A stretch of 10,603 nucleotides of DNA from Anaerolineaceae bacterium UBA2260. Lineage in GTDB: Bacteria > Chloroflexota > Anaerolineae > Anaerolineales > Anaerolineaceae. Under the pieces are notes generated by a model. That model was not told the origin of the DNA and did no database searches. It saw only the letters and a program-made list of their open reading frames with translations. The translations under genes were made by a program, and so were the position numbers. This document shows positions 1 through 7,570 of this stretch, in pieces (within the stretch, counting starts at the first letter, position 1; each line of letters opens with the position of its first letter). The DNA lies in contig DDXM01000060.1 in NCBI GenBank assembly GCA_002347485.1, positions 1-10,603 of the forward strand, given 5' to 3'.

Positions 1-5
1 GAAAT

Positions 6-31
6 CGACACCCTCGCGGGTGTCGTTTTTT
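6..31. terminator. Rho-independent terminator, probably bidirectional
   Basis: A perfect 8-base-pair stem (CGACACCC at 6-13, GGGTGTCG at 18-25) with a TCGC loop is followed on the plus strand by six T residues (26-31). That is a classic intrinsic terminator for a plus-strand gene lying left of the window. Read on the minus strand, the same stem starts seven bases after the GH31 stop codon, has an A-tract before it and ATTTC after it, so it may also end the sugar operon. The window edge hides the rest of the minus-strand tail. Confidence 0.85.
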
Positions 32-32
32 G

Positions 33-2684
33 TCAGTACCGTATCTCAATGGTTTTTGGGGGTTCGACGGACAGTACGCCGGTCTTCACCAGCACCAGGT
101 TTGGCGCTGTGTAATACCAGCCGCTTTCCATCGATGCGAACTCCGTCTCGGAGGCAGCCCGATCCAGCGCTTGACCATCGAGCATCACGCGATTCGGTTC
201 CCTGCCCTCCTTCGTCACCACCTGCAGGTGGTTGTCGCGCTCGGCAAGCGCGCCATCGAAAGTCCCATGCGCGGCTGCCACGCTGATGGTGATGCGATCC
301 CCCTCCTGCTTTTGGGTAATCTCGGTGGTGCGAACGGCGCCATCCTGGTAAGCGATGCTGACGCCGTCGTCTTCGTAGAGCGTGAATGATGTGAGTTCCG
401 TGCTTGCCGCGATGCGCAGGATCAACTCGTCGCGCCGGCTGCCATCCTTGCGCATGCCAGCGATATTCTGAGTCTGCTCATCCACGTACATCAGCGGCAC
501 GATCGCCCCGGCGCGCAAGAACAGCGGCAGCCGATAGATATCCTCCACCACGAGGGGTACCTTCTCAAGCTTTGCGCCGTCGCTCGACTGCCACTCGTGT
601 GTGTAGAAATCCACCCAATCCCCAACGGGCAGGTAGACATCCATGTATTCCTGGAACAGAACGGCTGAATACCCCGCCAGCAGGTCGCGCCCGATCATCT
701 TTACCGTGCCAATCTCGCGCAAGTCCTCATCCGCCTGGTAATAGTAAACCAAGAGTGGGAAGAGCGGTTCGCCGTAGAGATAGGCGCGGTGCGCGAGCGA
801 GTACAGGTAAGGGCTGAGGGCGTAGCGCAGCCGCACGTTGGCGAGGTTGCTTTGCAGGTCACCCACCCGGTCGGGAGCGGTCTCCTGGCAATCGCACAGG
901 TTATTCGTGTGCGGGCGCAGCGGGACATCCAACAAGGAGCCCACCGCGAACCAGGGAGTGTATACGTTATCGATGCCGCCCACCACGTTGGAGCGGTAAA
1001 AACCGCCGATGTCGGAGCCGAAATAATCGATCCCAGAAAGCGACATCTGCCCCTGCACCTGCAGGTGAGCCGCCAGGCTCTCGAGGTTTGCGCCGATATC
1101 CCCGGACCACATGCTCACGCCCAATCGCTGGCTGCCAGGCGCACCCGAGCGGGAGAGGATGAACGGGCGTTGGGTCACTCCGTTGCGCTCATAGCCATCA
1201 AAGATGCTTTTACTCCACAGGAAGTTGTACAGGTTGTGCATATCGAATTGGTTGTTCAGCTGCACATAAGCGTCCGGCAAGCCGTGATACCAGGATACTT
1301 CGGAGAACAACTCCGGCTCGCCCAGGTCCGTCCAGTGACCGATGACCCCCATGTCCACCAGCGATTGGCGCTTTTCATCGTGCCAGTAAGCGCTGCCCTC
1401 CGGGTTGCTGAAATCGAGCATGCCGCCGATGCCCCACCAGGGGTTGTAATCCAGGTAGACCGGGTCGCCCACCTCGCTCTTCTTCACCAGGTAACCGAGC
1501 GCTTGCAGATTTGTGTACTCAGGCAGGCCGGCGCTGATGTACGGCTCTTCGATGGTCATGATGCCGATGCCATCGGCGGCATAGCGCGCAATGTGACCGG
1601 CGGGATCCGCGAAGTTCGTTGTGTCCCAATTCAAACCGCCCATGGCGCTGTTCTCTGAATCGGAGGTGATGCCGCCAAACCACATCAGGTCGAGCACAAA
1701 GCCGTCAACGGGGAAGTTGTTCGCGCGTAAGGAACCCAGTTTGTCTTCCAACTCCGCCCAGTTGTTGAATCCGTATTCTGAGACCCACAAACCGAACATC
1801 TTCTTCGGCGGCACGGGCGGGGTTCCGGTGAGCGCCATGTAATCCGCGCGCTGCTCCGGCAGGTTATTCCCGGTCATCAGGTAAAACCGCACCGCTTCCC
1901 CCGCTACGTTGATATCCCAGGGAGCCTTGCGCAGGTTCCACGTCTGCGCCGCCGGGTTGTCGATATAGAGGGCATAACCCAGGTCACCAGCGCCAAGGAA
2001 GTAGGCGATGGAAAACTGCGCGTTGCCGACCATCCCGCCGCTGAACCCGTTCATCGCGTTCCCCTGCTCCACGCCAGGCACGCGCACCTTGCCAAACCAG
2101 TTGCCATCCGCCACACCGGGTTCGATGAACTGTTCCCCCAGGCCGTAGATATCGGTAATATCCGGCGAGTCGATTGCGAGGTGTTTGCGGTAGCCGTCCA
2201 TATCCTCCGGGCAGATGCGGACTAACATCGATTCAGTCTGGCGGTCGGTATCCACCACCGTGATGCAGAGCGCGTCATCCACGCTCACCCGTAGCGCCTC
2301 CGTGACCAGTCCGCCATCCTCCAGTATCGCAAAGGAGGAGGGTCCTGGATAGTCTGTTTTTGCCACCAATGGCGAGGTCCAGACAGGCGTGCTGAGATCG
2401 TGCTCCCTGCCCCCCGCAGCGTACTCGACGTGCAGAATATCATCTTCCAGGAACTCCAACAGCAGACAGAATCCTTCGACGCAATAGCGTACCCGCGCTC
2501 CATCTGCATACACTTCGGGTTCGAGTCCGGCGGTCGTAGGTTCCGGGGTAAGTATTGCCGAGGGTTGAGACTGTGGCGGAAAACCGGTGGGTGATACCTC
2601 AGGCGCGGGTTCAACCCGCTGACAGCCAGTGAGCAGAATGACGAGCCATGCGAGTAAAACGAAATCGAGGGTGAAATTTTTCAT
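33..2684 (-). CDS. GH31 family alpha-glucosidase / transglucosylase, lipoprotein
   Basis: An 883-residue glycoside hydrolase family 31 enzyme, predicted to act outside the cytoplasmic membrane on alpha-glucosides. The N-terminus is a lipoprotein signal: a short charged start, a hydrophobic stretch and the lipobox LTGC with Cys21 as lipidation site, then a Pro/Ser/Thr linker to about residue 55. The N-terminal beta-sandwich covers roughly 60-285, and the catalytic barrel begins near PPVPPKKMFGLW (289-300). The expected nucleophile is Asp453 in WTDLGEPE (451-458). The expected acid/base is Asp529 in WSGD (526-529), after the conserved RSGAPGSQR block (512-520). A C-terminal sandwich with a DUF5110-like segment (LYEDDG, 769-774) follows, so the enzyme looks full length. 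From memory, the VLDLMWFG and GDLGEPE-like motifs resemble Agd31B-type 4-alpha-glucosyltransferases more than generic alpha-glucosidases; plain alpha-glucosidase activity remains possible. The start is supported by the signal peptide, with a modest AAAGGG ribosome site. It is the last gene of the sugar locus. Confidence 0.9.
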   Translation of the reverse strand: MKNFTLDFVLLAWLVILLTGCQRVEPAPEVSPTGFPPQSQPSAILTPEPTTAGLEPEVYADGARVRYCVEGFCLLLEFLEDDILHVEYAAGGREHDLSTPVWTSPLVAKTDYPGPSSFAILEDGGLVTEALRVSVDDALCITVVDTDRQTESMLVRICPEDMDGYRKHLAIDSPDITDIYGLGEQFIEPGVADGNWFGKVRVPGVEQGNAMNGFSGGMVGNAQFSIAYFLGAGDLGYALYIDNPAAQTWNLRKAPWDINVAGEAVRFYLMTGNNLPEQRADYMALTGTPPVPPKKMFGLWVSEYGFNNWAELEDKLGSLRANNFPVDGFVLDLMWFGGITSDSENSAMGGLNWDTTNFADPAGHIARYAADGIGIMTIEEPYISAGLPEYTNLQALGYLVKKSEVGDPVYLDYNPWWGIGGMLDFSNPEGSAYWHDEKRQSLVDMGVIGHWTDLGEPELFSEVSWYHGLPDAYVQLNNQFDMHNLYNFLWSKSIFDGYERNGVTQRPFILSRSGAPGSQRLGVSMWSGDIGANLESLAAHLQVQGQMSLSGIDYFGSDIGGFYRSNVVGGIDNVYTPWFAVGSLLDVPLRPHTNNLCDCQETAPDRVGDLQSNLANVRLRYALSPYLYSLAHRAYLYGEPLFPLLVYYYQADEDLREIGTVKMIGRDLLAGYSAVLFQEYMDVYLPVGDWVDFYTHEWQSSDGAKLEKVPLVVEDIYRLPLFLRAGAIVPLMYVDEQTQNIAGMRKDGSRRDELILRIAASTELTSFTLYEDDGVSIAYQDGAVRTTEITQKQEGDRITISVAAAHGTFDGALAERDNHLQVVTKEGREPNRVMLDGQALDRAASETEFASMESGWYYTAPNLVLVKTGVLSVEPPKTIEIRY

Positions 2685-2706
2685 GGCACCCTTTCAATTA
2701 GATAAT

Positions 2707-2742
2707 AACCAGTTCCGAAATGATTGTAACAAGGAACTGGTT
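2707..2742. repeat. 10-bp perfect inverted repeat upstream of the GH31 gene
   Basis: AACCAGTTCC (2707-2716) and GGAACTGGTT (2733-2742) are perfect inverted copies separated by 16 bases. The left arm lies 23 bases before the GH31 start codon. No T-run follows on the minus strand (the next bases are ATTATCTAATTG), so it is not a typical intrinsic terminator. It could be a two-half-site operator or an mRNA hairpin that stabilises or separates the GH31 message. A poor promoter-like pair overlaps it on the minus strand (TTGTTA, 18 bases, TTATTA). Function is inferred. Confidence 0.55.
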
Positions 2743-2751
2743 CACCCTGAT

Positions 2752-2777
2752 AGACGTGTTTTCCAGACGTGTTTTCC
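2752..2777. repeat. Tandem 13-bp direct repeat in the GH31 leader
   Basis: Two identical, directly abutting 13-base units, AGACGTGTTTTCC, occupy 2752-2764 and 2765-2777, and a third copy begins with AG at 2778. They lie between the stop codon of the upstream glycosidase (2792-2794) and the GH31 start (2684), next to the 10-base inverted repeat. On the minus strand the unit reads GGAAAACACGTCT. It may be a regulator binding site or simply a slippage duplication; the sequence alone does not decide. Confidence 0.6.
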
Positions 2778-2791
2778 AGGCGGCTGAGCTT

Positions 2792-4135
2792 CTACCCCAC
2801 CTCGCCGCCGCCAGGGTGGATGTAAGGCTCATTGACCTCAGCTGCCACTGCGCTGCTTGGTTTTGCCGCCAGCAGATCATCGAACAGGGGCAGCCTGCCG
2901 GACTCCACGGCATGCGCGGCATACAGATACATCGCCGCCGACCAGGCCTGGTGCGAATACCCCATGGTATGACCGGTTTCGCCGTGCATCCACTCGTTGA
3001 ATTCCCAATCCGAGCGCGAACCCTGGCGGTTGGCATCCGCCAGTCTCACGAGCATGCGCTCCGCATCCTGCTGCCAGCCGCGCCTGACCAGCCCCGCGAC
3101 ATGGAATCCGCCCACCATCGGCCAGATGCCGCCGTTATGATATTGATGTGGCAAATTGAGGTTGCGGCTGCGGTAGTATTCCCGCCACGAAGGCTCACCC
3201 GGGAAGATCGGTGGGTGAATGGCCTTGGTGGGGTATGGCTCCGCCATGCCCACCTGTTTCATATAATTGAGAATGTGCTCCGAGCGGTGACCGTCAGCTA
3301 CGCCGCTGAGGATCGCCAGAAGGTTGCCCAGGCTGTCGCACCAGTCCCCGTATTCGCGGAACGCGACCCAGGGCAGGTAATAGGGCCGGCTGGATATGGT
3401 GCCGATGTTGTAGTAAAGCATGAACCATTCCAAACGGATGGCTTTCAGTTTTTCGAGGTGTTCCGCGAAATGCGCCGCCACCCAGCAGCGATCGATCCAG
3501 AACAACAAGTTCAGGCGTTCGTGAATGGATTCGGCGCTGTTGTGGCACGGCAGCGTGAGACCCTCCTTCGATAGCTCGCGCTCCATTTCCTCCACCGCCA
3601 GGGTCGCCGCGTAATACAATACGTTGTCATACAGGGTGTTGTAGCGCACCGCGATCAGGTCCATCCAGTTGCCGGCTTCGGGTATCTCCAACAGTCCGCA
3701 CTCGTTCATATCCTGGTATTGCAGCCAGGTGATCGCCTGTGAGATGCGCGTCCAGTTATTCAGCAGCGTCTGGCGGTCACCGGTAGCGTTGAATAAAGCG
3801 TACTGACCCAGGATGTACCACAAATTGACGTCGCAGGCGCCTGCGTTCTCCGTGCTGACCGCACCGCTGTCCGGGTTTACGTTGAGCGGCAGCAATCCCC
3901 AGCAGGATTGCGCGTTGCCGATGGTTTCGAGTGAATTTTTCCCCGCGGTCAGGAGATCGGTGTCCCCACTCGCCAGGGCTCCCAGCAGTGTGAAGATGCT
4001 ATCTCTCCCCCATATCTGGGGGTAACCTGCCGCGTCTGCAGACGCACGGAAACCTGAAGGCGTGACACACCTGTGCAGAATATCCAGCGCACGCTTGCGT
4101 GCCTCGTTCACCAGCAATCGATCTTTCTGATTCAT
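2792..4135 (-). CDS. Six-hairpin glycosidase, amylo-alpha-1,6-glucosidase / GH100-like
   Basis: A 447-residue protein without signal peptide, so cytoplasmic. It looks like an (alpha/alpha)6-barrel glycosidase. Near the N-terminus is YPQIWGRDS (38-46), the conserved Trp-Gly-Arg-Asp block of glycogen-debranching and neutral-invertase families, with Asp45 the likely general acid. The C-terminal half has SLGNLLAILSG (268-278), QYHNGGIWPM (331-340) and WEFNEWMHG (377-385). By recall these line up with GH100 invertase motifs, which would make Glu381 the second catalytic residue. It could act on a branched or 1,6-linked alpha-glucoside or on a sucrose-like substrate; automated annotation would probably say amylo-alpha-1,6-glucosidase. 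The start is the Met at 4135: AAGGAG lies 7 bases upstream, and the frame opens to 4219 only by running into the preceding permease gene, which ends 19 bases upstream. It follows the permeases in the same operon, which fits intracellular cleavage of the imported sugar. Confidence 0.75.
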   Translation of the reverse strand: MNQKDRLLVNEARKRALDILHRCVTPSGFRASADAAGYPQIWGRDSIFTLLGALASGDTDLLTAGKNSLETIGNAQSCWGLLPLNVNPDSGAVSTENAGACDVNLWYILGQYALFNATGDRQTLLNNWTRISQAITWLQYQDMNECGLLEIPEAGNWMDLIAVRYNTLYDNVLYYAATLAVEEMERELSKEGLTLPCHNSAESIHERLNLLFWIDRCWVAAHFAEHLEKLKAIRLEWFMLYYNIGTISSRPYYLPWVAFREYGDWCDSLGNLLAILSGVADGHRSEHILNYMKQVGMAEPYPTKAIHPPIFPGEPSWREYYRSRNLNLPHQYHNGGIWPMVGGFHVAGLVRRGWQQDAERMLVRLADANRQGSRSDWEFNEWMHGETGHTMGYSHQAWSAAMYLYAAHAVESGRLPLFDDLLAAKPSSAVAAEVNEPYIHPGGGEVG

Positions 4136-4154
4136 TCTGCTTCTCCTTGACTCA

Positions 4155-4991
4155 TCAACCTTTAACCGCGCCGCCCAGCATGCCACGGATAAAATGGCGT
4201 TGGAAGAGGATATACACAAGCAGGATCGGTCCAGCGACGATAAGCGAACCGGCGGCCATCAAGGGGATGTTGGCGGAATATCGCCCCTGGAAGAACGCCA
4301 GCCCCACCGGCAGGGTGCGCATGGTCTCCTTTTGGACGAGGACCAGCGCCAGCAGGAATTCGTTCCAGGTCCACATGAACACCAGCACCACCAGGGTGAG
4401 CACCGCCGGCCGCGCCAACGGCCACAACACACGCCAAAGCGCTTGCCAGCGGTTGCAGCCGTCAATGGCTGCCGCATCGATCAGTTCGCGCGGTGCCGTG
4501 CGAAAGAAGCTGGTCATCCACAAGGTGCCGAAGGAAACGCTCAATCCCACCTGAGGCAGGATAAGCGCCCAATAGGTATCCACCAGGTCAATACGGTTCA
4601 TCATGTGGTACAGGGGAATGATCACCGCCTCGAACGGCACCATGTACCCCAGTAAGACAAGCGGGTAAAGTACTTTTTTTCCGGGCATGGGAAGCAACGC
4701 GAACGCGTAGCCCATGAGTGTTGAGAGGAACACGCTCGCGATCACCACGACCACGGTCACGACCACGCTGTTTCGGAAGAAGAGATTGAACCGCCCGGTT
4801 GTCCAGGCTTCTTTGAACGCATCCAGCCTTAATTGTGAAGGTAAGGTTAATGGACCTTTGACCACCTCGGCGTCGGTCTTAAAAGCGCTGAATACCAATC
4901 CAATGATCGGGATAAAAACGAGCAACAGGAACAGGCTCAGCACCACGTAATTGGGGATCGCGCGCTTCCAGTACCGACCGCGCATGCTCAT
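4155..4991 (-). CDS. Carbohydrate ABC transporter permease, MalG-type
   Basis: A 278-residue inner-membrane subunit of a CUT1-family sugar ABC importer. About six hydrophobic segments are visible (near 14-36, 73-100, 107-128, 137-160, 196-220 and 245-263). The cytoplasmic EAA loop that docks on the ATPase is ELIDAAAIDG (169-178) continuing to the Trp-Pro at 190-191. The C-terminus (QRHFIRGMLGGAVKG) is the typical MalG-like ending. Its ATG overlaps the stop of the preceding permease gene in an ATGA arrangement, indicating translational coupling; a second in-frame ATG lies two codons later. Substrate specificity cannot be read from a permease, but the glycosidase neighbours point to an oligosaccharide. 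Confidence 0.95.
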   Translation of the reverse strand: MSMRGRYWKRAIPNYVVLSLFLLLVFIPIIGLVFSAFKTDAEVVKGPLTLPSQLRLDAFKEAWTTGRFNLFFRNSVVVTVVVVIASVFLSTLMGYAFALLPMPGKKVLYPLVLLGYMVPFEAVIIPLYHMMNRIDLVDTYWALILPQVGLSVSFGTLWMTSFFRTAPRELIDAAAIDGCNRWQALWRVLWPLARPAVLTLVVLVFMWTWNEFLLALVLVQKETMRTLPVGLAFFQGRYSANIPLMAAGSLIVAGPILLVYILFQRHFIRGMLGGAVKG

Positions 4992-5881
4992 TCCTCCCCC
5001 CTGGATTGGAAACGCAGGATGAGCAGGGAAATGACCAGGATCAACACCGTCATGATCGTGGCGATCGCCGAGGCGTACCCCAGTTGGTTTTGCTGGAAGG
5101 CCGAGCGGTAGACCAGGAACCCGGTCACCAGCGTGGAATCACCGGGACCGCCGCGAGTGGTCACGTACACCAGGTCAAACACGCGCAGGGCGGCGATGAC
5201 GGTAGTGATGAGCGCCACGCCCATCTCGGCGCGCAAGGATGGAAGCGTGATGTGGAAGAACTGGCGGAAGCCATTGGCGCCGTCGAGTTCCGCTGCCTCG
5301 AATTGATCCTCCGGGATGCGCTGCATACCGGCGAGGAAAAGCACCATGCAGAATCCGTACATCACCCAGGTGCCCACCATGCCCACCGAAGGCAGTGCCA
5401 GTTGAAAATCACCGAGCCAGGCGCGGGTCAGGTTATCCAGGCCGACCGCGCGCAGCCCGGTGTTCAACAGGCCGAAGGTGGGGTTGAAGATCCAGCGCCA
5501 GGTGACGCCCACGACCACCATGCTGAGGATCTGGGGCAGGAACAGGCCGGTGCGGAAAAAGGTCAACCCGCGAATGGGTTTACGCCCCAGCAGGGTGGCA
5601 AGAAACAAACCGATAAGGATGGGAATCAGGCTGTAAAAAATGATGAAAATAAAATTATTGCCAAGCGCTTTTAAGAATTGCGCGTCATGTACCAGCTTCG
5701 CGTAATTATCCAGTTGTATAAATTCACGCGTATTGCTGAATCCGTTCCATTTGTAGAAACTGTTGCGAATGGTCTCCAGGATGGGAATGAAGATGAAGAC
5801 CAGGTAGATAAGCAACCCAGGCAACAGGTAAAACCAACCCTTGTATCGTGATTCTCCCGGCCAGCGTTGCTGATGATCCAT
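4988..5881 (-). CDS. Carbohydrate ABC transporter permease, MalF/UgpA-type
   Basis: A 297-residue membrane permease that pairs with the MalG-type subunit to form the translocation channel. The first membrane segment is at about 16-38, followed by further hydrophobic stretches near 75-97, 110-132, 160-186, 221-240 and 270-290. The EAA loop is QFEAAELDGANGFRQFF (193-209) followed by ITLP (211-214), which matches the ATPase-docking consensus closely. The TTRGGPGDST block (241-250) is a family hallmark. GGAG lies 7 bases upstream of the ATG and supports the start. A 72-base gap with a strong hairpin separates it from the binding-protein gene, while the next permease overlaps it by 4 bases. The protein is short for MalF and closer to the UgpA/LacF length class. 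Confidence 0.95.
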   Translation of the reverse strand: MDHQQRWPGESRYKGWFYLLPGLLIYLVFIFIPILETIRNSFYKWNGFSNTREFIQLDNYAKLVHDAQFLKALGNNFIFIIFYSLIPILIGLFLATLLGRKPIRGLTFFRTGLFLPQILSMVVVGVTWRWIFNPTFGLLNTGLRAVGLDNLTRAWLGDFQLALPSVGMVGTWVMYGFCMVLFLAGMQRIPEDQFEAAELDGANGFRQFFHITLPSLRAEMGVALITTVIAALRVFDLVYVTTRGGPGDSTLVTGFLVYRSAFQQNQLGYASAIATIMTVLILVISLLILRFQSRGEE

Positions 5882-5911
5882 TCATCGACTCCACGGGTAA
5901 AAATAATATGA

Positions 5912-5939
5912 GCCCGCTCCTACCATGGCAGGAGCGGGC
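5912..5939 (-). terminator. Intercistronic hairpin after the binding-protein gene
   Basis: A perfect 10-base-pair GC-rich stem (GCCCGCTCCT at 5912-5921, AGGAGCGGGC at 5930-5939) with an 8-base loop lies between the binding-protein stop and the permease start. On the minus (coding) strand it is followed by TCATATTATTTTTACCC, which has a T5 run but not directly at the stem base. It is best read as a partial terminator or 3'-end stabiliser that gives more binding protein than permease, a common design in sugar ABC operons. Readthrough must supply the downstream genes, because no convincing promoter is seen in the gap. Confidence 0.75.
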
Positions 5940-5953
5940 AAACAGGTTATTGA

Positions 5954-7327
5954 CTAGTTACCGGAAAGAAAAGCCGCGTAATCCGCCTGAACCGCAGCGG
6001 TGAATTCGGCAGGCGTGGTAACCTTGCCGAACAATTTCTGCAGTTCAGCGACGATCGTATCGTAGAAGGTGGGGGTCGCCCAGTCAATGTAATGACCCAC
6101 CGCGTTCTCCGCGTTGATCGTGTTCCAAGCGTTCATTGTATCGGTGAAAAGAGGATCGACTTCCACGTTGGCGTCTGCAGCCATGGGCATCGCGGGAAGC
6201 ATCCCCACACCCGCCCATAGTTCCGCAGCGCGCGGGCTGATCATCCAATCCAGGTATTCCGCCGCCAGGTCTGGCTGGGCGGTGGTTTTGCGGATGGAGA
6301 AGGGTACGCCTACGCCGCCGATGGCAAGGCGCGTCTGACCCGGGTTGCCGGGCAGAAGGAAGAAACCGAATTCCTGGTCCGTATCCGTGAGGAACTCACC
6401 GGTCATCCAGGAGCCGGTGATGGTCATCGCGCCTTCACCGGCCTTGAAGGTCTTGTTGGAATCGTCATATCCGATACCGGCGAAACCATCAGTGAAGTAG
6501 CCCATGTCCACCCAGTCCTGCATCACGGCGGCTGCCTGCTGATTTTCAGGAATATCGAAGGAAACATTGTTCACGCCATAAGTGAAGTTGTTGATGTAAT
6601 CCAGGGAGACCAACAAATGCTGCACCGCGCTGAACTCGTGGATGGCATTCCATCCATCCAGCGAACCGAAGGAGATGGGGGTCACACCGGCGGCCTTGAT
6701 GGTCGCCAGAAGGGCCTCGAACTCCTCGAACGTGGTGGGAACGGTCCAACCGTTGGCTTCGAAAAGCGTCTTGTTGAAATACACACCCACCACCTCGGCG
6801 GTGGGGCTGACGCCGTAGAGGTTGCCCGAGCCAAATGTCTTCCCGTCTTCGGTGAAGCTGTTGCGGCTGGCAACCGAGGCGGAGAAGCGTTCACCCCAAT
6901 TGAAGGTGGACATGTAATCATTCAACGGCAGCAACAATCCGGCTTCAACCATCGCGCCCATGTCGCTGCGCCCCTGGTTGACCTGTGCCACATCCGGGCC
7001 ATCCTCTTCGGCGAGGGCAAGCTTCAAGGTAACTTTGAGGTCATCGAGGGTCTTGACCACGCGCTCAATTTTGACACCGGGGTGCGCGGCTTCAAATTCC
7101 GCGTTCAATGTGTTCATCACCTGGCTTTCCACATCGCGGTAGTACTGATCCCAAACCACGAGGGTGATCGCTTCCGCCGGGGCTTCGGAGGCCACCGGGG
7201 GTTCGGTGGCAGGTTCCTCAGTGGGGGGGGCTACTATTGGCGCTTCAGTCGGAGCTGGTTTGGCGCACGCCGACAAGAGCAAGGCAGCAGCGAGGATGAC
7301 ACTTAACAACAGACTAAACCTTTTCAT
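5954..7327 (-). CDS. Extracellular sugar-binding lipoprotein of ABC transporter (SBP family 1)
   Basis: A 457-residue substrate-binding lipoprotein that captures sugar outside the membrane and delivers it to the two downstream permeases. The signal peptide (charged MKRF, hydrophobic 5-18) ends at the lipobox LLSAC with Cys21 as lipid anchor. Residues 22-53 form a low-complexity Pro/Ala/Thr/Glu tether, a style common in Chloroflexota lipoproteins. The mature domain opens with ITLVVWDQYYRD (54-65), and the GPDVAQVNQG block (110-119) is typical of solute-binding protein family 1. Length fits a CUT1 oligosaccharide binder. AAGGAG ends 6 bases before the ATG, and a near-consensus promoter lies upstream. 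The coding strand has an uninterrupted run of eight C residues in the tether (7223-7230), a potential slippage site. Ligand unknown; the neighbours suggest an alpha-gluco-oligosaccharide. Confidence 0.95.
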   Translation of the reverse strand: MKRFSLLLSVILAAALLLSACAKPAPTEAPIVAPPTEEPATEPPVASEAPAEAITLVVWDQYYRDVESQVMNTLNAEFEAAHPGVKIERVVKTLDDLKVTLKLALAEEDGPDVAQVNQGRSDMGAMVEAGLLLPLNDYMSTFNWGERFSASVASRNSFTEDGKTFGSGNLYGVSPTAEVVGVYFNKTLFEANGWTVPTTFEEFEALLATIKAAGVTPISFGSLDGWNAIHEFSAVQHLLVSLDYINNFTYGVNNVSFDIPENQQAAAVMQDWVDMGYFTDGFAGIGYDDSNKTFKAGEGAMTITGSWMTGEFLTDTDQEFGFFLLPGNPGQTRLAIGGVGVPFSIRKTTAQPDLAAEYLDWMISPRAAELWAGVGMLPAMPMAADANVEVDPLFTDTMNAWNTINAENAVGHYIDWATPTFYDTIVAELQKLFGKVTTPAEFTAAVQADYAAFLSGN

Positions 7328-7365
7328 TCAATTCTCCTTGGTATACATGTTTATATCGCATCCTT

Positions 7366-7394
7366 ATTGTATTGAGTTGCAGGAGGTCTGTCAA
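7366..7394 (-). promoter_or_regulatory. Sigma-70 type promoter of the sugar operon
   Basis: On the minus strand a perfect -35 box TTGACA (7389-7394) is separated by exactly 17 bases from TACAAT (7366-7371, five of six matches to TATAAT). Transcription would start near 7359, giving a leader of about 30 bases before the ATG at 7327. The leader contains overlapping palindromic words ACATGT and GTATAC (around 7341-7352) that could belong to a repressor site, but no clear LacI-type operator is visible. It drives the binding-protein, permease and glycosidase genes. Confidence 0.8.
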
Positions 7395-7570
7395 TTCATT
7401 CATCTCTTTACGGATTGCTGCCCCACAGCAGGACGCCGGCTGGCTGTGGTAGTATTAATTCAGAACATCAGTTGATGATCAGCTCAGGTGATATCTGTGG
7501 TTGACGGTGCGGGTTCGATACCTTGGTTGCTGATTGACACTGGCATACCAAACGTGGAGATTTCTCACCC
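7395..7570. other. Intergenic region between divergent operons
   Basis: This is the middle of the roughly 300-base gap between the sugar operon and the XdhC-type gene. No reading frame with a credible ribosome site was seen. It contains a short inverted repeat, CATCA-GT-TGATG (7466-7477), and a weak 5-base-pair hairpin, TGCTG-CCCCA-CAGCA (7416-7430). Either might be a regulator site for one of the divergent promoters, but both are short enough to arise by chance. Confidence 0.4.

Noticed and set aside
789..1658. Long plus-strand open frame of 289 codons inside the GH31 gene
   Set aside because: It is antisense to a complete GH31 coding sequence with intact catalytic motifs. It lacks a ribosome site and its product resembles no known family; such mirror frames are common in GC-rich coding DNA.
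2720..3574. Plus-strand open frame of 284 codons opposite the six-hairpin glycosidase
   Set aside because: It starts in the GH31 leader without a ribosome site and runs antisense through conserved glycosidase motifs, so it is a shadow frame.
4136..4219. N-terminal extension of the six-hairpin glycosidase to an upstream ATG at 4219
   Set aside because: The extension would overlap the permease 3' end by 65 bases, has no ribosome site, and adds a Cys/Ser-rich stretch with no family counterpart. The ATG at 4135 has AAGGAG at ideal spacing.
6617..7306. Plus-strand open frame of 229 codons across the binding-protein gene
   Set aside because: It is antisense to a complete lipoprotein gene, rich in His/Gly/Arg from reversed codons, and has no start signal.
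7466..7477. Palindrome CATCA-GT-TGATG as an operator between the divergent operons
   Set aside because: Five-base arms in a 300-base region are not significant, and the site is about 70 bases upstream of the sugar promoter -35 and about 95 bases upstream of the candidate XdhC promoter, with no second copy.
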